This document shows, piece after piece, positions 60,881-64,000 of a stretch of 64,000 bases of DNA. The translations under genes and the position numbers were made by a program. The stretch is taken from assembly GCA_965194375.1 (NCBI GenBank), contig CBDAEL010000002.1; one strand, written 5' to 3'. Within the stretch, counting starts at the first letter, position 1. Each line of letters begins with the position of its first letter. The stretch is from Tabrizicola_A aquatica (GTDB taxonomy: Bacteria > Pseudomonadota > Alphaproteobacteria > Rhodobacterales > Rhodobacteraceae). The notes below the pieces were generated by a model. That model worked only from the letters and a program-made list of their open reading frames with translations. It was not told the origin of the DNA and made no database searches.

Positions 60881-61458
60881 GGCTGATCGAGACGCTGCGG
60901 GCGGATTCGACGCCTGCGCGGCTGGTCCTGCACCGGGCGCGCATGGCGCGCGGGGCGGCGGCCTTGGGCTGGGGGTTTGACGCGGCGGGGTTTGACGCTG
61001 CGGTTGACGTCGATCCGGCCGCCGGTTTGCGGCTGCGGCTGACGCTGGATGCGGCGGGCCAGTTTGATATCACGCAAGCCGCCTTGCCGGAGAGCCGGTC
61101 TGAATGGCGCTTGGCGCGGGCCGGGGCACCGCTTTTGTCCACCGATCCGTGGCTGACCGTCAAATCCACCAACCGCGCCGCCTATGACAGTGCCCGCGCT
61201 GCCCTACCCGAGGGGATTGACGAGGTGGTCTTCGTCAACGAGCGCGGCGAGCTGTGTGACGGGTCGATCACCACGCTGTTCTTTGACCGCGGGCAGGGGA
61301 TGCGGACACCGCCCCTGTCCTCTGGGCTGTTGCCCGGGGTGCTGCGCGCCGAACTTGGGTGCCCGGAAGAGGTGCTTTTGGCGCAGGACCTGCCCCATGT
61401 GCGGCTGTGGGTGGGCAATGCCTTGCGTGGGCTGATCGGGGCGGTTTGGGTGGGATGA
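60838..61458 (+). CDS. pabC: Aminodeoxychorismate lyase (class IV aminotransferase)
   Basis: 206 residues, PLP fold-type IV. RLIETLRADSTPARLVLHRARMARGAAALG, WLTVKSTNRAAYD (probable PLP lysine), EVVFVNERGELCDGSITTLFFDRG and PPLSSGLLPGVLRAEL. It converts aminodeoxychorismate to 4-aminobenzoate and pyruvate. The GTG at 60838 is chosen because GGGAGGAGG (60825-60833) is just upstream and lies within the pabB coding region, giving a 43-nt overlap in another frame. Shorter than E. coli PabC, but the fold elements are all present. Confidence 0.85.
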   Translation: MESALRAGAGAPGLRLIETLRADSTPARLVLHRARMARGAAALGWGFDAAGFDAAVDVDPAAGLRLRLTLDAAGQFDITQAALPESRSEWRLARAGAPLLSTDPWLTVKSTNRAAYDSARAALPEGIDEVVFVNERGELCDGSITTLFFDRGQGMRTPPLSSGLLPGVLRAELGCPEEVLLAQDLPHVRLWVGNALRGLIGAVWVG

Positions 61459-61481
61459 GCCTTTGAGCGCAGCTCGCTTGG

Positions 61482-61527
61482 CCAGGGGCGGGCGCCTCCG
61501 GCGGGAGTATTTGGGGCCAAGATGAAA
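61482..61527 (+). repeat. Palindromic intergenic repeat, copy 3
   Basis: The small arm gcgcctccggcg precedes ggagtatttggggccaagat and gaaa. It shares the conserved tail with copies at 4677-4735 and 26781-26833. It lies in the 74-bp gap between convergent pabC and the MORN gene, where it may serve as a bidirectional terminator. Confidence 0.75.
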
Positions 61528-61532
61528 GCCGC

Positions 61533-62987
61533 TTAGGGTGTCGTTGTGGCTGCGGGTTCGGCGGGAGGGGGCGCGGCAAGCGGGGCGGTGAGCACGCCGT
61601 TCTCCCAGATACCTTCGGAGATTTCGCCTGTTTTGTAGGTCAGCTTGCCCGGGCCTTGCCGTTTGCCCTTGGCAAAGCCGCCTTCATAGATGTCGCCGGT
61701 CGGGTAGGTGGCTTTGCCGATGCCGTGCATCTCGCCCTCAAGCCAGTCGCCGTCGTAGATAAAGCCGTCGGGCTGGGTCAATATGCCCTTGCCGTGGCGT
61801 TGGTCGGATTTGAAGCTGCCCTCATAAGTGGTTCCATCGGCCCAGGTTGCCTTGCCGCGTCCTTCACGCTGGCCCGCTTTCCAGCCGCCGTCATAGCTGT
61901 AGCCATCGGCATAGGTCATGACACCCTGACCCTGAGGCTGGCCCTTCAGCAAGGCCCCGGTGTAGCTGGTGCCATTGGCATGGGTGAGGACGCCGCGTCC
62001 GGTTATTTGCCCCGCGCTCCACTGGCCCTCATAGCTGGCGCCATCGGGATAGGTGATCTTGCCTGTGCCTTCGGGCAGGTCGGCCTTGAAGCTGCCTTGA
62101 TAGACCGCGCCACTGGGATAGGTCATCTGGCCGATGCCCTCCATCTGGCCCTTGACCCAAGCCCCTTGATAGCGGCTGCCATCGGCGCCGGTAAACTTGC
62201 CCTGTCCTTGCCGCTGGTCGGCGGTAAAGCTGCCCTCATAGACTGAGCCGTCGGCATAGGTGACCCGGCCTTCGCCGTTGCGGATGCCGTCGGTGAAGCT
62301 GCCCTCATAGACATCGCCCGAGGGTTGGGTCAGCTTGCCGGTGCCGTTGATCTGGCCGGCCTGCCACTGGCCCACATAGGTCAGCCCGTCGGGCAGGGTC
62401 AGCGTGCCGCTACCTTCGCGCTGGTCAGCCTTGAAGTCGCCGGTAAAGACCGCGCCGTCAGCGTAGCTGAGGCGCCCTTTGCCGTCTTTCAGCCCGTTGA
62501 GCCAGGTGCCTTCGTAGACAAGGCCGCGACCATCGCGGTAGGTGCCAGTGCCGTGGTGCTTGCCCGAGAGAAACTCGCCCTCGTAGCTCGACCCATCGGC
62601 ATAGGCGGCGCGGCCCGTGCCGGTGATTTCGCCCGCGGTCCACTGACCTTCATAGCTGCCGCCATCGGCATAGGTGATCTTGCCCTGCCCGTCAGGCTTT
62701 CCCGCCACAAAGCGCCCTTCATAGACCGAGCCGTTGGGATAGCGCGCGCGGCCATTGCCTTCGATCTGGCCCTTGACCCATTCGCCTTCGTACTCAAAGC
62801 CTGAAGGCAGCCGATAGGTGCCGATCCCGTCCTGCAGGCCGTCCTTGAAGGTGCCCTCATAGACCGAGCCATCGTTATACTGCTTGGTGATCACCTCGCC
62901 ATCGGCTTGGGCGAGCATCAGGGTCGGGAGGCCTGCGAGGGTGAGGGCAAGCATCGCTGCGGGGATAAACTGGCCAAGCTGCCGCAT
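61533..62987 (-). CDS. Secreted MORN-repeat protein
   Basis: 484 residues. Signal peptide to about residue 26 (MLALTLAGLPTLMLA). It then consists of 18 full 23-residue MORN repeats (consensus YEGxWxxGxxxGxGxxxYxDGxx) and one degenerate repeat, ending in a Pro/Ala/Thr-rich tail. Residue 5 of each unit alternates Phe and Trp. Units 1-9 and 10-18 match pairwise, indicating a block duplication. MORN arrays form elongated single-sheet rods that bind lipid or other proteins; the bacterial role is unknown. Exported by signal peptide, so likely periplasmic or surface. Confidence 0.9.
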   Translation of the reverse strand: MRQLGQFIPAAMLALTLAGLPTLMLAQADGEVITKQYNDGSVYEGTFKDGLQDGIGTYRLPSGFEYEGEWVKGQIEGNGRARYPNGSVYEGRFVAGKPDGQGKITYADGGSYEGQWTAGEITGTGRAAYADGSSYEGEFLSGKHHGTGTYRDGRGLVYEGTWLNGLKDGKGRLSYADGAVFTGDFKADQREGSGTLTLPDGLTYVGQWQAGQINGTGKLTQPSGDVYEGSFTDGIRNGEGRVTYADGSVYEGSFTADQRQGQGKFTGADGSRYQGAWVKGQMEGIGQMTYPSGAVYQGSFKADLPEGTGKITYPDGASYEGQWSAGQITGRGVLTHANGTSYTGALLKGQPQGQGVMTYADGYSYDGGWKAGQREGRGKATWADGTTYEGSFKSDQRHGKGILTQPDGFIYDGDWLEGEMHGIGKATYPTGDIYEGGFAKGKRQGPGKLTYKTGEISEGIWENGVLTAPLAAPPPAEPAATTTP

Positions 62988-63099
62988 AACTGCGCCTTTT
63001 CACGAAAAAACTGCCCGGCGGACAGTAGGTGTGCGGCAAGGCTCTGGCAAGCGCCGAAGGATCGCGGCATCTAGGGGCGTTGCGAAAGGATCCCCGTCG

Positions 63100-64000
63100 A
63101 TGCCCGTCTTTCCCTTGGCCCATGTGCCCCTCGCGCTGCAACCTTTGATGCAGGCTCTTGCTGAGGCGGCGATTGCCCTTGCGGCGCGGATTGCCCGCAA
63201 CGGGGTGGAGGAACATCTGGGGGCGGCGGCGGGCACCAATAGCGATGGCGATTCGCAAAAGGCGCTGGATGTGATCGCGGACCAGTTGTTCTTGCAGGCC
63301 GCCCAGGCAGGGGGCGTGCGCCACTACGCCTCGGAAGAGCAGGAGGAGGTGGTTGACCTTGGCGCAGGTGGCTGGGCTTTGGCGATTGATCCCTTGGATG
63401 GGTCGTCCAACATTGACACCAATGTGTCGGTGGGGACGATCTTTTCGGTCTATCCCGCCGCGCCCAGCCCGGAGGCCAGTTTCCGGCGCCCGGTGGCCGA
63501 GCAAATCGGCGCGGGTTATGTGATTTACGGCCCGCAGGTGGCGCTGGTCTGTTCCTTTGGGGCAGGGGTGCAGCGCTATGTGCTGGACCCGGTGGCCGGG
63601 GCGTTCGTATTGGCCGACCCTGCCGCGACCTTGCCGGTTGAAGCGGCGGAGTTTGCCATCAATGCCTCGAACTATCGGCATTGGCCGGAGCCTGTGCGCG
63701 CCTATGTCGATGAATGTCTGGCGGGCACCGAGGGGCCGCGGGGCAAAAATTTCAACATGCGCTGGATCGCCTCATTGGTGGCCGAAGCGCATCGGATCTT
63801 TGTTCGGGGTGGGGTGTTTCTCTATCCGGCGGATCAGCGCAAGGGGTATGAGGCGGGGCGGCTCAGGCTTTTGTATGAATGTGCGCCGATCGCCTTTCTG
63901 GCGGTGCAGGCGGGCGGCGGGGCCACCGATGGGCAGCGCGAGATCTTGGGTCTGACGCCGACCTCCTTGCATCAGCGCGTGCCCTTTGTCTTTGGTAGCC
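63100..64000 (+). CDS. fbp: Class I fructose-1,6-bisphosphatase (3' truncated)
   Basis: The frame runs open from ATG 63100 to the right edge (300 residues seen); GAAAGGA lies 9 nt upstream. FBPase class I active-site block IDPLDGSSNIDTNVSVGTIFSV starts at residue 96 (metal ligands Asp97 and Asp100, with the Glu pair EEQEE upstream), then NASNYRHWPEPV, NMRWIASLVAEAHRIFVRGGVFLYP, LLYECAPIAFLAVQAGGG and TDGQREIL. It hydrolyses fructose-1,6-bisphosphate in gluconeogenesis (and in the Calvin cycle if cbb genes exist). Divergent from the MORN gene across 112 bp. A full frame has no stop before 64000. Confidence 0.93.
   Translation, partial: MPVFPLAHVPLALQPLMQALAEAAIALAARIARNGVEEHLGAAAGTNSDGDSQKALDVIADQLFLQAAQAGGVRHYASEEQEEVVDLGAGGWALAIDPLDGSSNIDTNVSVGTIFSVYPAAPSPEASFRRPVAEQIGAGYVIYGPQVALVCSFGAGVQRYVLDPVAGAFVLADPAATLPVEAAEFAINASNYRHWPEPVRAYVDECLAGTEGPRGKNFNMRWIASLVAEAHRIFVRGGVFLYPADQRKGYEAGRLRLLYECAPIAFLAVQAGGGATDGQREILGLTPTSLHQRVPFVFGS

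Noticed and set aside
1..64000. tRNA, rRNA or CRISPR arrays
   Set aside because: I saw no T-loop/acceptor pairs in the intergenic gaps, no rRNA segments and no regularly spaced direct repeats.
1..64000. Prophage, IS element or genomic island with transposase or integrase
   Set aside because: No such genes are present; the only mobile-looking sequence is short non-coding repeats.

Overview
The window is a GC-rich chromosomal segment of an alphaproteobacterium, almost certainly Rhodobacteraceae/Paracoccaceae (Rhodobacter-like). Grounds: the gene repertoire (monomeric isocitrate dehydrogenase, B12-dependent ribonucleotide reductase, hisS-hisZ-hisG, xdhABC, DUF1489, DUF938, a long MORN-repeat protein) and three copies of a GC-rich palindrome with a 'gtatttgg..ccaagatgaa' tail that I recognise as typical of this family. 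I do not assign a genus. Genes are dense, often overlap by 4-20 nt, and I see no phage, IS element, CRISPR array, rRNA or tRNA.

Layout. 0-6.8 kb: a left-truncated 8-oxoguanine deaminase-type amidohydrolase, a TetR regulator divergent from two membrane-protein genes (ABA4-like plus an unknown 7-TM protein), a DUF2147 secreted protein, argD-argF and a zinc-ribbon methyltransferase. 6.8-11 kb: galM, then the zinc uptake locus znuA / zur-znuC-znuB with a palindromic candidate Zur box between the divergent arms. 11-17.7 kb: an ABM protein, an FAD/GcvT one-carbon oxidoreductase, a GH25 lipoprotein, and DUF938 methyltransferase, DAO oxidoreductase and aldo/keto reductase genes in a tight minus-strand run. 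17.9-27.3 kb: a minus-strand purine operon, xdhA-xdhB-xdhC followed by a BMP-type nucleoside ABC transporter. 27.6-40.6 kb: dnaE, GFA protein, AbrB-like membrane protein, slyX, hisS-hisZ-hisG, a DMT exporter, small genes and nrdJ. 40.7-43.8 kb: a polar amino-acid ABC transporter operon. 43.9-47.8 kb: two FAH-superfamily hydrolases flanking icd. 48.0-54.7 kb: a GntR-controlled cassette of an NMT1/SsuA-type ABC transporter with two distinct permeases, an oxalyl-CoA-synthetase-like ligase and a PanE-like reductase. 54.7-64 kb: a secreted nuclease, a 130-bp inverted-repeat element, a small membrane protein, carB, DUF3147, pabB-pabC, a MORN-repeat protein and a right-truncated class I fructose-1,6-bisphosphatase.

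How the genes work together. Zur plus ZnuABC form a zinc-repressed uptake system. The xdh genes are translationally coupled to the nucleoside transporter, so purine import and oxidation are probably co-expressed. The most interesting unit is the 48.0-54.7 kb cassette: a close look-alike of oxalate-CoA ligase sits directly upstream of a ketopantoate-reductase paralogue, the family to which the oxalyl-CoA reductase PanE2 of Methylobacterium belongs. This suggests ABC import of oxalate or a related acid, CoA activation and reduction to glyoxylate, under a GntR/FCD regulator. That function is inferred from family resemblance and synteny, not demonstrated.
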